Source: Bacillota bacterium
Lineage (GTDB): Bacteria > Bacillota > Clostridia > Tissierellales > Sedimentibacteraceae
Direction: 5' to 3'
DNA: 64,000 nt
Assembly: GCA_023453025.1 (NCBI GenBank)
Contig: JAEXUD010000018.1
Location: 1 to 64,000 of the forward strand
Shown here piece by piece: positions 8,639 to 16,709 of this stretch (position 1 is the first letter of the stretch; every line of letters begins with the position of its first letter). The position numbers were made by a program, and so were the translations under genes. The notes beneath the pieces were generated by a model. It worked only from the letters and a program-made list of their open reading frames with translations. It did no database searches and was not told the DNA's origin.

Positions 8639-10013
8639 TACAATTGCAGAAAAAGAGAAACAAAAACAATTTATTTTAACAGAAGGATTGTGGAAGGTGA
8701 TGGTGCAGCTTTCGTGGCCTGCAGTGGTGGCTATGGTATTATACGGCTTCAATGCCGTACTGGATGCAATCTTTGTGGGTCAGTTTGTCAATGATACTGC
8801 CCTTGCCGGGGTATCTCTCGCTTATCCTCTTTCACAGATAAGCATTGCCTTCGGCTCACTCATCGGTGTTGGCGCCGGTTCGGTGCTGAGCATGGCTATC
8901 GGTGCAAAGGATGTACTTACCCAGAAGAACCTGTTGGGTGTGGTAAACCGCTTATCTGTAATTTGTGCCATTTTCTACATGGCAGTTGTTTTTACATTTG
9001 CAAAGCCCCTCATTGCAATGATGGGCGGAACGGGTGAGGCTCTTGCCTATGGTGTCAGCTACTTCCGCATATGCACCGCAGGTGCTTTCTTCTGGATTTA
9101 CGGACTTGCGGGCAATATGATTATCCGTGCCGAAGGCAGGATGAAAACAGCAGCATGGATGATGGGTGTGGGTTTAATCGTCAATGCTGTATCCAACTAT
9201 ATTTTTATGGCAATTTTAGATATGGGCGTGGAGGGCGCAGCCTGGGGCACCAACGTGGGTATGTTTGTTTACACATTGATGGGATGGCTTTATTTCGGAC
9301 GTGGAAAGGCCACCTTCCAGGCAAAATTATTTTCATTTAAAGGCGACAAAAAAATAGCAACCTCTATTTTACGACTGGGTATGCCGTCACTGATTATGTC
9401 TTTCATGAGTCTGATTCAAGGTCTGGTGGTATTTAATGCACTGGCACGATATGGCACAACGGCAGATATTGCCTTCTATGGAGTAGTTTACAGGATATTT
9501 CAATTTCTGCTTACTCCTATTTTCGGTCTGATGCGCGCACTCCAGCCGGTCATTGGCATCAATTACGGAGCAAAGCAGTACGACAGGGTTATCAGCTCCT
9601 ACAAGGTATTTGCCGTGGCAGCACTCCTGCTTACTCTGCCATTTTGGATGGTCTCTCTTGCAGCTCCGGGCTCCATACTTGGCATGATGCTGAAGGATCA
9701 GGCATTCACAGGCACACAATTTTTATATTTCAGGGTATATATGGCAATTCTGCCGACTCTCTCCTTCATTTTCATGGCTATGACACTGTTCCCGTCCATT
9801 GACAAGGGTAAGCCTGCAATGATTATCGGCATGGCACGGCAGTTTGTATTTTATATTCCTGTTATGCTTCTTCTGCCTAAGTTCATAGGCGTGGGAGGTG
9901 TATATTACGGTTCATTTGCAATTGACGCCATCATTGTTCTGTGGACAATGACGATGGTTAAAAATGAATTTAACGGCTTAAGAGAAAGAAAGGATGTGAA
10001 GGCTTCTATATAG
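8631..10013 (+). CDS. MATE family multidrug/toxin efflux transporter
   Basis: 460 residues with about twelve hydrophobic helices in two related halves. The opening (LWKVMVQLSWPAVVAMVLYGFNAVLDAIFVGQ) and the equivalent at the second half (ILRLGMPSLIMSFMSLIQGLVVFNAL) are characteristic of MATE antiporters, which exchange Na+ or H+ for cationic drugs. Start ATG 8631 follows AAGGGG. It is the last gene of an operon controlled by a large palindromic operator, suggesting induction by its own substrate through a repressor. The substrate is unknown. Confidence 0.9.
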   Translation: MDNTIAEKEKQKQFILTEGLWKVMVQLSWPAVVAMVLYGFNAVLDAIFVGQFVNDTALAGVSLAYPLSQISIAFGSLIGVGAGSVLSMAIGAKDVLTQKNLLGVVNRLSVICAIFYMAVVFTFAKPLIAMMGGTGEALAYGVSYFRICTAGAFFWIYGLAGNMIIRAEGRMKTAAWMMGVGLIVNAVSNYIFMAILDMGVEGAAWGTNVGMFVYTLMGWLYFGRGKATFQAKLFSFKGDKKIATSILRLGMPSLIMSFMSLIQGLVVFNALARYGTTADIAFYGVVYRIFQFLLTPIFGLMRALQPVIGINYGAKQYDRVISSYKVFAVAALLLTLPFWMVSLAAPGSILGMMLKDQAFTGTQFLYFRVYMAILPTLSFIFMAMTLFPSIDKGKPAMIIGMARQFVFYIPVMLLLPKFIGVGGVYYGSFAIDAIIVLWTMTMVKNEFNGLRERKDVKASI

Positions 10014-10028
10014 ACCTTCATTTACAAT

Positions 10029-10217
10029 TCATCTGATAATCCAGGTCAGAAAAATAACTCCTCCCATAAGGATGTTTTTGTATATTCTTATCGGAGGAGT
10101 GGTTATTCCCCATTGAATTTTATTAGATTCCAAATGATAAAACATATAATTTTTTCTGAGAATATATAGATACTGCAAATCTTCTAAAGCTCGTGGAGTA
10201 CATTCGACATTTGGCAT
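10029..10217 (-). pseudogene. Decayed RelE/ParE-type toxin, internally deleted
   Basis: The frame starts MPNVECTPRALEDLQYLY, a good match to the first helix of ParE/RelE toxins (TPxALxDLxxIY). It then jumps directly to KNYMFYHLESNKI, which resembles the penultimate strand of the same family (YxxFYRxExDKV). About 40-45 residues between them are missing, and the end is unrelated sequence running into a hairpin. The start overlaps the antitoxin gene by 34 bases, as in real pairs. I infer an inactive toxin. Confidence 0.6.
10058..10100. repeat. Inverted repeat at the end of the toxin remnant
   Basis: ACTCCTCC-C-ATAAG and CTTAT-C-GGAGGAGT pair around a 16-base loop. It lies between the convergent MATE gene and the toxin remnant and may act as a terminator or mark the deletion junction. 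Confidence 0.5.
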
Positions 10218-10465
10218 TTTACAATCCTAAAATAAGCCTCAACATCCTCCGCTGAAAGCCACCCTTTCTCTCTCGCTGACTTTTCTCCGTCTTCTATGTC
10301 AGACAACAGTTTAATCGCAGCTTTCAATTTTTCCAGCTCCGATATTTTTACGATTGCATATTCGCCTCTGTCATTTCTTGTTAAATAAACCGGGTTGCCT
10401 TCATGGACTTCATTAAGAACTTCTGTATAGTTTCTTAAATCGGAAACCGGTTTAATATTTGGCAT
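10184..10465 (-). CDS. Phd/YefM family antitoxin
   Basis: 93 residues opening MPNIKPVSDLRNYTEVLNEV, the classic Phd/YefM DNA-binding start, followed by PVYLTRNDRGEYAIVKISE. AAAGGAGATG gives a strong binding site. The acidic C-terminal half (IEDGEKSAREKGWLSAEDVE) would wrap the toxin, but the toxin gene next to it is decayed. It may survive as an autorepressor or as a rescue antitoxin for the related toxin at 28.5 kb. Confidence 0.8.
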   Translation of the reverse strand: MPNIKPVSDLRNYTEVLNEVHEGNPVYLTRNDRGEYAIVKISELEKLKAAIKLLSDIEDGEKSAREKGWLSAEDVEAYFRIVKCQMSNVLHEL

Positions 10466-10583
10466 AATAATTCATCTCCTTTAAGCATTATTATGATCTA
10501 TATGTTGTGTAATACAAGAATAATTAACATATTAATTTGCAGCACAAATATCATACCATATTTTTGTAATTATAACAGTAAAA

Positions 10584-11057
10584 CTATCTAAGCTGCTTTT
10601 GTTTCCTTAAATAATTAAGCACATCCGCCGCATTTGTATCCGTCTTCACCTTTGGCATCGCCTCTTCTATAATTCCGTTTTCATCTATAACATATGTTGT
10701 CCTTACGACCCCTAAGCTTGTTTTGCCGTAAAGCTTCTTTTCCTTCCATACATCGTATGCTTTAATGACTGTAAGCTCCGGATCTGAAAGTAAAATAAAG
10801 GGCAGGTTATATTTTTCTGCAAACTTCTGATGAGATGCCGAGCTGTCCTTGCTTACTCCTATAACGGCTACATCCATCTCAATGAATTCATCATACATAC
10901 CCGCAAACCCGCATGCCTGCTTCGTACATCCCGGGGTACTGTCCTTCGGGTAAAAATACAGCACAACCTTTTTCCCTGCGAAATCTGATAATGCTACTTC
11001 CTTTCCATCCTTGTCCTTCAATGTAAATTCCGGTGCCTTTGTTCCTTTTTCCAACAT
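10584..11057 (-). CDS. bcp: Thioredoxin-dependent peroxiredoxin, Bcp/PrxQ type
   Basis: 157 residues with the AhpC/TSA fold. The peroxidatic Cys44 in PKDSTPGCTKQACGF and Cys49 five residues on give the PrxQ two-cysteine pattern. It reduces hydroperoxides using thioredoxin. Its AGGAGG lies inside the 3' end of yaaA and only one base separates the genes, so both peroxide-defence genes form one operon. Start ATG 11057. Confidence 0.92.
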   Translation of the reverse strand: MLEKGTKAPEFTLKDKDGKEVALSDFAGKKVVLYFYPKDSTPGCTKQACGFAGMYDEFIEMDVAVIGVSKDSSASHQKFAEKYNLPFILLSDPELTVIKAYDVWKEKKLYGKTSLGVVRTTYVIDENGIIEEAMPKVKTDTNAADVLNYLRKQKQLR

Positions 11058-11058
11058 G

Positions 11059-11808
11059 TTATTTTCCTCCTTTTATAAAAACATATGTGCAATCATCCGA
11101 CAAATTGTCATTATAAGTATACCCAAGTCTGTCAAACAATTTAATTTCCTCAGCATTCCTAATTTGATTTTCAGCCATAAAGCGTACCATTTCTCCTCTG
11201 GCCATTTTTACCTGTGTTCCTTTTTCAATAACCTTTTGTCCCTTCATTTCACCGAAAATACAGCTGATAAATTTTATGCCTCCGTCAATATACTCTGAAA
11301 TACATCTGCTGTATTCCTTTGATGCGAGATTTATAATACAGCTGCTTTGAGAAAATATCTCCTCAGCTAATATCTTACCCCAAAAATCATAAAGCGAATC
11401 AAATTCTCTCATCTGCAGCTTCGCCTGCATTTCAAGTCTGTAGGGCGTAACTCCGTCAAATGGTCTCAGCATCCCATAAAAGCCGGACAAAATGCGCAGA
11501 TGCTCCTCTATGTATTCAAGCTCCGACCTATTAAACACTCCCGGTCCCATGTACTGATACTGTATCCCTTCGTAGGAAAATATGGCAGGAGTCAGGTTTG
11601 CATGTAAGTCCATTCTTTGTATTCTGTCGTAATTCAGCTGCGCTATATTATCATTGCACTTCCATACATCCTTTGCTTCCTCATAGCACATCTCCCTCAG
11701 ATACTCCAGAAGCAGCTCTGTTTGTTTCATGAACTTAGGTGCACCCATATCCAATGGAGAATCCGTATCTATCTTCATTTTTTTTGCCGGTGAAATAATA
11801 ATTCTCAT
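11059..11808 (-). CDS. yaaA: Peroxide stress protein YaaA (DUF328)
   Basis: 249 residues beginning MRIIISPAKKMKI, the hallmark of YaaA. In E. coli this protein limits free iron under peroxide stress and binds DNA. I prefer ATG 11808 over ATG 11814 because AGGTGAG is then eight bases away and the protein starts as family members do. The motifs FYGMLRPFDGVTPYRLEM and INLASKEYS match the family. It sits directly upstream of the Bcp gene. Confidence 0.9.
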   Translation of the reverse strand: MRIIISPAKKMKIDTDSPLDMGAPKFMKQTELLLEYLREMCYEEAKDVWKCNDNIAQLNYDRIQRMDLHANLTPAIFSYEGIQYQYMGPGVFNRSELEYIEEHLRILSGFYGMLRPFDGVTPYRLEMQAKLQMREFDSLYDFWGKILAEEIFSQSSCIINLASKEYSRCISEYIDGGIKFISCIFGEMKGQKVIEKGTQVKMARGEMVRFMAENQIRNAEEIKLFDRLGYTYNDNLSDDCTYVFIKGGK

Positions 11809-11993
11809 ATTCATTGCTCACCTTTTAATTGATTGTTTTTTTATTATGATAACAGAAAAAACGGGGAAAATCAATTGACACCGATATAGGAACTGCACAA
11901 TATATAAAAAGCGAAGGTCAAGACTGTAAATTAACAGTACTTGACCCAGAAAAATGTTTAGATAATAATTAGATAGCGCAGGTAATTGGTACG

Positions 11994-12548
11994 CTAAACT
12001 ATTGGACGCATAAAGCTTTTATGCCTTTTTTCTTTCGGGCTATACCAATTACATATGTTAAATACAGGTATAGCTTTGCTTTCAGCATATTTTACGGTAT
12101 ATTTTGTCCCGCCGCTGCTTCCGTCATAATAACAAATTAATCTGCTGCTGTTATCCACCATATACCTGTTTCTTTCATGATAGCATCCGCTTTGATAATG
12201 CCTATTTAAAGTAATTACCTCATCACATCTGGACAATACATTAAAATACTTTTCCCTGTCCTGCATCTTCCATCTTGATGCTTGTTCTTCATATGGTACT
12301 ACTGCAACAAGATTAATATGAACAGGATCTGTATGTCTGACTATCTGCTTTCGCATTAAAACCTGCTCCGCACAAATCAGGTCAAATCCATAGCACGCAC
12401 CAAACATAAATGTGTCATAACCTTCTGATATTGCCTTATTAATTTCATAAATCAGGCTTTGTATCATTAAATTAAATTCATTTTTGTTTTTAGGTAATTT
12501 TTCGGTTCTGTGTCCGCTGAAGCATAGGGTTTTACTATTAATTTTCAT
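11994..12548 (-). CDS. SLOG superfamily protein (copy 1)
   Basis: 184 residues. FSGHRTEKLP at the start and the glycine-rich FGACYGFDLICAEQVL loop match the SLOG/DprA-YspA Rossmann fold, a class thought to bind nucleotide-derived ligands and often found near defence genes. Start ATG 12548 after AAAGGGG. A second copy at 15069-15623 has the same length and is nearly identical except near the C-terminus. Each copy is divergent from an XRE regulator with palindromes in the shared upstream region, so each pair looks like a regulated unit. The exact function is unknown. Confidence 0.75.
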   Translation of the reverse strand: MKINSKTLCFSGHRTEKLPKNKNEFNLMIQSLIYEINKAISEGYDTFMFGACYGFDLICAEQVLMRKQIVRHTDPVHINLVAVVPYEEQASRWKMQDREKYFNVLSRCDEVITLNRHYQSGCYHERNRYMVDNSSRLICYYDGSSGGTKYTVKYAESKAIPVFNICNWYSPKEKRHKSFMRPIV

Positions 12549-12587
12549 GACATCCCCTTTATATAAAGAATAATTGTATCTATTATG

Positions 12588-12642
12588 GATAATATTTATA
12601 TCAATTATAAATATTATCACTAGAACTGTCAATAATTATTGA
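12588..12642. promoter_or_regulatory. Operator palindromes between SLOG copy 1 and its XRE regulator
   Basis: A perfect 13 bp inverted repeat GATAATATTTATA (12588-12600 with 12606-12618, 5-base spacer) and a 14 bp palindrome TCAATAATTATTGA (12629-12642) fill the divergent intergenic region. They are plausible binding sites for the neighbouring XRE protein. Confidence 0.55.
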
Positions 12643-12678
12643 TATTATTTATATAATAATTTCATATGGAGGTATCTC

Positions 12679-12999
12679 ATGGAGCGATTAAAAAAATTAC
12701 GCGAATCAAAAAAAATGACACAGGTTCGATTGGCTATTGAACTTGGTGTGTCACAAGAAACAATTAGTGGTTATGAAATTGGAAAGGCCACTCCTCCGGC
12801 AGATATGCTCGTAAAACTTGCTGATATTTTAGATACTTCGGTAGATTATATTCTTAACCGAACTGATAATAGATATTTCCATAAACTTAATAAATCTGAT
12901 TTAAATGATGAAGAACTTGAATTGATATCAATTTTTCGCAGACTGCCGCAAAACAAAAAGGAACGGGTTCTGGGTTTTTTTATAGGGTTAGAAGAATAG
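12679..12999 (+). CDS. XRE family transcriptional regulator
   Basis: 106 residues with an N-terminal helix-turn-helix (MTQVRLAIELGVSQETISGYEIGKATPPADMLVKLADILDTSVDYIL) and a short C-terminal helical tail. GGAGG lies ten bases before ATG 12679. Divergent from SLOG copy 1 with palindromes between them, so I infer that it represses itself and the SLOG gene. Confidence 0.85.
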   Translation: MERLKKLRESKKMTQVRLAIELGVSQETISGYEIGKATPPADMLVKLADILDTSVDYILNRTDNRYFHKLNKSDLNDEELELISIFRRLPQNKKERVLGFFIGLEE

Positions 13000-13015
13000 A
13001 TACAAAATTTGCTTA

Positions 13016-13579
13016 TTATATAAAGCGTCTGACTCTTTTACAGTATTCTATATATTTTTCACCATATACTTTTTTCAGCGATTGTTCTTCAAGAGCGATT
13101 TGCCGATTGAATAGCCATATGCCGATAAAAACGTAAATCAATATTATCCAATTAGGAATAATCAAAAACATACCTATAAGAATCATCCCGAATGCTGTAT
13201 ATATTGGATTACGGCTGATTGAGAATGCTCCCGTAGTTACAAGCTCTCCGGGGTGGTCCTCATCCAAACCGACACGAAAGCTCTTTCCAAATGAAATAAT
13301 GGCATATATAAAAAGCCAAATGCTAATTATACATAAAACTACACCTATCCAGCCAACAAATTCATTGTGAAATAATTCAACTCCGATTTTGGACAGATTA
13401 AACGCACTTGCAAATACAATGTAAAATAACAGCAATGCAAATGGAGGAATTAAAAAATCCTTTTTATCCATCTCACCAAATTTAATGGCCTTTATCCCTA
13501 ATTTCTTTAATTGAAAGGCTCGTAATAAAACAAGTATTACAAGCAAGAACAATGTTGCTATAGCTATATATCTGGTCAT
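13016..13579 (-). CDS. ICMT/PEMT-like membrane methyltransferase family protein
   Basis: 187 residues with five or so hydrophobic segments. The C-terminal signature GAFSISRNPIYTAFGMILIG followed by YGEKYIEYCKRVRRFI is that of the isoprenylcysteine carboxyl methyltransferase / phospholipid methyltransferase-like superfamily, which binds SAM at the membrane. Bacterial members are mostly uncharacterised, so the substrate is open. It converges with the XRE gene, the stops being 16 bases apart. Confidence 0.8.
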   Translation of the reverse strand: MTRYIAIATLFLLVILVLLRAFQLKKLGIKAIKFGEMDKKDFLIPPFALLLFYIVFASAFNLSKIGVELFHNEFVGWIGVVLCIISIWLFIYAIISFGKSFRVGLDEDHPGELVTTGAFSISRNPIYTAFGMILIGMFLIIPNWIILIYVFIGIWLFNRQIALEEQSLKKVYGEKYIEYCKRVRRFI

Positions 13580-13603
13580 ATTTGTTTCTCCTCTTATTTT
13601 AAG

Positions 13604-13843
13604 TTAATCAGAAATCAAATAGTCCTGATGCATCAAAGAAGATATCATTTGGTAGACACGCTTTATGTTTTTCAATGCATTGATAAATTCACTTGTTGGT
13701 TCCTTACGCTTCTTATATTCCTGTTCAAGTTCATTTTTTACTTCTTCACGTTTTGAGTAAGCATTTTCCGCATCTACATAAATAATTCCATATATTTTGC
13801 CATATGAAAAGTATATTTCATATGGTCCCTCACATTTTATCAG
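13604..13843 (-). pseudogene. Unrecognised ORF remnant without a start
   Basis: An open frame of about 79 codons ends at TAA 13604 and reads GPYEIYFSYGKIYGIIYVDA, then charged helices (REEVKNELEQEYKKRKEP) and ends HQDYLISD. It overlaps the end of the preceding SWIM-gene remnant by 14 bases and has no start or binding site of its own. The composition looks coding, so it is probably the tail of a broken gene; I do not know the family. Confidence 0.4.
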
Positions 13844-14722
13844 TTAATTTCAATTTTTCTTCCATATACTTATTTTCTTTAAAGTATTTAAAAAGAGTTT
13901 CTTCTATATAGTCCTCCATATAATCAATAACGGAACCATCTAAGCTGTTTATAAACCACTGAAACATTTTTTGTTCCAACCGTTCGCCCTCAGATTCCTC
14001 AAGAATTTCAAACCATATTTCCTGACATTCACCGGAGATCATACCCGTGCCGCCGTCCGAGTCGTCCATATCTACATTTCCAACTTCAACAAACAAATAT
14101 GTGCTAAGCAGGAATGCAGCCTCATACTGTTTATTGCTTAACATATTTCTTATATCTTCGCACAAAAAACTGTAAAGTTCCGATATAAAGCCCGAGGCAT
14201 GATAATAGTCAATAAAATTACCTCTGCCTTCATATTTTCTGAATATCTGATCAATTTGTCTTTTATATACCCTTATATCATCTTCCGAAATTTCTTGGGT
14301 GACAGCAATTTTAAACCTGTTCAGAAGCACTTCATTACTTTTTAAAATATCTGTTAAAAATTTTCTTACTAAATCCTCTTCTGCTCCTTTACCAGCTCAT
14401 AAGCATCCATAAAAGGCTTGTTTTTATCTCTTTTTAACTCAGAACCGTCCTCGTTCATATCAACACAATCATCTTCCTCAAGCATATATAATACCGCTGC
14501 CATATGCTTGCAGTTTGATCCACCTTCAGCATACGGACATGTGCATGTCATACTTATTATTTCTCCATCCGCTAATCCGATACGTACCTGATATAAGTCA
14601 CTGCCTTCAACCCATGCCATAATCCCATTTTCTTCTTTCAAAATTTCTTGCACATATTCATTTTCGCAATAATCCCATCCACGTTCTAAAATATGGCTCT
14701 CAAATAAATGCTCCCATTCCAT
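13830..14722 (-). pseudogene. SWIM zinc finger protein, frameshifted and truncated
   Basis: The start (ATG 14722 after GGAGGAGG) encodes MEWEHLFESHILERGWDY and a SWIM finger CTCPYAEGGSNCKH at about residues 65-78. That frame ends at a TAG (14369). Just before it, in the next frame, the sequence continues AEEDLVRKFLTDILKSNEVL and on through LLNRFKIAVTQEISEDD to DSDGGTGMISGEC, as in longer SWIM proteins. One indel near 14380-14395 therefore splits the gene. The usual long C-terminal region is also absent after 13830. SWIM domains bind DNA or protein; this copy is likely dead. Confidence 0.65.
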
Positions 14723-14845
14723 TATCGTCCTCCTCCATATGCTCCTTGCCGTCCAATATAATTGCAAGTATAGTGACTTCTCTTTTGCAGGTATTCTTTA
14801 ATAAACTGCAATGTCAAAATTATATTTAAACTATTTTCTAATGAA

Positions 14846-15040
14846 ACAACAGGGCATGCAGAGTCAAGGTGTCAATTACACCTGCGCATCTGAACTGCCC
14901 TATAATTATATTCCATACATGAACTTCCATTTAACTGAACGTAACTTTTCTCACATTTATGACCCGTTTCATACAAATTATTTAGTATTTTAGTCCATTA
15001 TATACCATAAAGCGGGTACTTTCAACAAGCAAAGAGCATT
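14846..15040 (-). pseudogene. Decayed copy of the 5' end of the RecQ-UvrD gene
   Basis: Two blocks match the start region of the 23480-28276 gene. Block one (about 14846-14905) reads on the minus strand IGQFRCAGVIDTLTLHALLF, against IGQFSCAGVIDTLPLSALLF in the intact gene. Block two (about 14915-15040) matches the start codon region and 80 bases of upstream DNA (shared ATGACCCG and TCCATTATATA). About 170 bases between the blocks are deleted. The rest of the 14723-15068 gap holds nothing else I recognise. Confidence 0.7.
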
Positions 15041-15068
15041 GTTATCTGATATTGTTAAACCCATATTG

Positions 15069-15623
15069 TTAAACCATTGGTCTAATTAAGCTCTTTCGCA
15101 CTCTTTTTTGCATGCTATATGAATTACATATGTTAATTACAGGTATAGGCTTATTTTCTGCATATTCAACAGTATATCCTGTGCCTCCACCGCTTCCGTC
15201 ATAATAACAAATTAACCTGCTGCTGTTATCTGCCATATACCTGTTTCTTTCATGGTAGCATCCGCTTTGATAATGCTTATTTAAAGTAATTACCTCATCA
15301 CATCTGGACAAAATATTAAAATACTTTTCCCTGTCCCGCATCTTCCATCTTGACGCTTGTTCTTCAAACGGTACTACTGCAACAAGATTAATATGAACAG
15401 GGTCTGTATATCTGACTATTTGCTTTCGCATTAAAACCTGTTCCGCACAAATCAGGTCAAATCCATAACAGGCACCAAATATAAATGTGTCATAACCTTC
15501 TGATATTGCCTCATTAATTTCATGATTCAGGCTTTGTATCATTAAATTAAATTCATTATTGTTTTTAGGCAGTTTTTCAGTTCTGTGTCCACTGAAGCAT
15601 AAGGTTTTACTTTTATCCGTCAT
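15069..15623 (-). CDS. SLOG superfamily protein (copy 2)
   Basis: 184 residues, nearly the same as copy 1 at 11994-12548 (same FSGHRTEKLP and FGACYGFDLICAEQVL motifs), with differences mainly in the last 30 residues. ATG 15623 follows a GGGAGA binding site. Again divergent from a small XRE gene, but that regulator and its operators are unlike those of copy 1. This suggests two separately acquired units with a common effector fold. Confidence 0.75.
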   Translation of the reverse strand: MTDKSKTLCFSGHRTEKLPKNNNEFNLMIQSLNHEINEAISEGYDTFIFGACYGFDLICAEQVLMRKQIVRYTDPVHINLVAVVPFEEQASRWKMRDREKYFNILSRCDEVITLNKHYQSGCYHERNRYMADNSSRLICYYDGSGGGTGYTVEYAENKPIPVINICNSYSMQKRVRKSLIRPMV

Positions 15624-15669
15624 AATTTCTCTCCCACATAAATTACAGAAATATTCATATTATATTATT

Positions 15670-15735
15670 AACGACATGTCGGTAATAATTATAATACTGG
15701 TTGTTTGTTTTGTCAACGATATATCGGTAATTATT
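15670..15735. promoter_or_regulatory. Twin operator boxes between SLOG copy 2 and its XRE regulator
   Basis: AACGACATGTCGGTAATAAT (from 15670) and AACGATATATCGGTAATTAT (from 15715) are direct copies 45 bases apart, each with a palindromic core (CGACATGTCG, CGATATATCG). The 45 base spacing suggests cooperative binding on one face of the helix. Confidence 0.65.
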
Positions 15736-15784
15736 TTATTAATATTCTGATATACTTTTAATTAGAAATTAAGGAGTGTAAATT

Positions 15785-16024
15785 ATGACTATTAAAAAAG
15801 CAATTTCTCAAAGAATATTGCAGTTATGTCAGGAAAATAATATAACCTTAAATAAGCTTTCAACAATATCCGGTATCACACAATCAACCTTAAATGATAT
15901 TGTTTACGGCAAAAGCAAAAATCCAACAATTAAAACAATATACTACATTTGCTTTGGCTTAAAAATAGATATGAAAGATTTTTTTGATTCTGAATTATTT
16001 CAGGATATTAACGATAATGATTAA
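15785..16024 (+). CDS. Small XRE family regulator
   Basis: 79 residues, nearly all helix-turn-helix (NNITLNKLSTISGITQSTLNDIVYGKSKNPTIKTI), with the Cro-like form seen in conjugative elements and prophages. AAGGAG precedes ATG 15785. Divergent from SLOG copy 2, presumably controlling it through the boxes at 15670-15735. Confidence 0.85.
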   Translation: MTIKKAISQRILQLCQENNITLNKLSTISGITQSTLNDIVYGKSKNPTIKTIYYICFGLKIDMKDFFDSELFQDINDND

Positions 16025-16050
16025 TTTGTTACATAAAAACAGCCGAAAAT

Positions 16051-16106
16051 TGAACCGACCCCCAAAAGTTAGACCAAAAATCTAAGTTTTGGGAGGTCGG
16101 TTTTTA
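16051..16106. mobile_element. IS3-type end palindrome (solo remnant)
   Basis: The sequence begins TGAACCGACCCCCAAAAGTT and returns as the near-complement ending AAGTTTTGGGAGGTCGGTT, with a loop of seven bases. CCCCAAAAGTTAGAC is typical of terminal repeats of IS3/IS150 group elements. I infer two ends fused after loss of the element. With its T run it may also stop transcription from either side. Confidence 0.5.
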
Positions 16107-16121
16107 AATGCGCTAATTAGT

Positions 16122-16580
16122 CTAATTATAAACAACAATAAATACTGTCATTTCATTTTTAAGAAGGAAGTCTTCTATAACTGAAACTGCTATTTTCAAT
16201 GCCTCATCCTTTGGATAGCCAAATGCACCCGTAGATATCAGCGGAAAAGCAATGCTTTCCAGTTTATATTCTTTCGCCAATGCAAGTGAATTTTTATAGC
16301 AGTCAGCCAATAGCTTTTCTTCATCGTTTTTTCCGCCGTGCCATACAGGACCGACTGTGTGAATTACATATTTTGCAGGCAGCTTGTATCCTTTTGTTAT
16401 TTTAGCTTCTCCTGTTTTACATCCACCAAGTGTGCGACACTCAGCAAGCAGCTCCGGCCCTGCAGCTCTATGTATTGCGCCATCAACACCTCCGCCACCG
16501 AGGAGTGACGAATTGGCTGCGTTTACAATGGCTTCGGCGTGAATTTTTGTTATATCGTTGCGGATTATTTCTAGTGGCAT
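16122..16580 (-). CDS. Macro domain protein, ADP-ribose deacetylase-like, cut at the C-terminus
   Basis: Start ATG 16580 after GAGGAG, so 152 residues. Macro-domain motifs are intact: IVNAANSSLLGGGGVDGAIHRAAG (the ADP-ribose loop) and ISTGAFGYPKDEA. This matches YmdB-like O-acetyl-ADP-ribose deacetylases and macro enzymes of defence loci. The family normally continues past the last strand (TVFIVVYN); here TAA follows at once, 16 bases from the IS-end palindrome, so the tail was probably lost with the insertion. Function may be retained, since the pocket is complete. Confidence 0.8.
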   Translation of the reverse strand: MPLEIIRNDITKIHAEAIVNAANSSLLGGGGVDGAIHRAAGPELLAECRTLGGCKTGEAKITKGYKLPAKYVIHTVGPVWHGGKNDEEKLLADCYKNSLALAKEYKLESIAFPLISTGAFGYPKDEALKIAVSVIEDFLLKNEMTVFIVVYN

Positions 16581-16709
16581 GTTGGTATCTCCTCTGGTTG
16601 TTAACAATTTATATATTACTTTCTAATAGTACACTAAAAAACACATAGAAAGCATCTTATCCGTCTAAAGCAAATATATTAATTTTCAACCAATTCATAT
16701 TTTTTATTT

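Noticed and set aside
14811..14993. Short plus-strand frame of 60 codons
   Set aside because: It lies antisense over the decayed RecQ-UvrD copy and has no coding features of its own.
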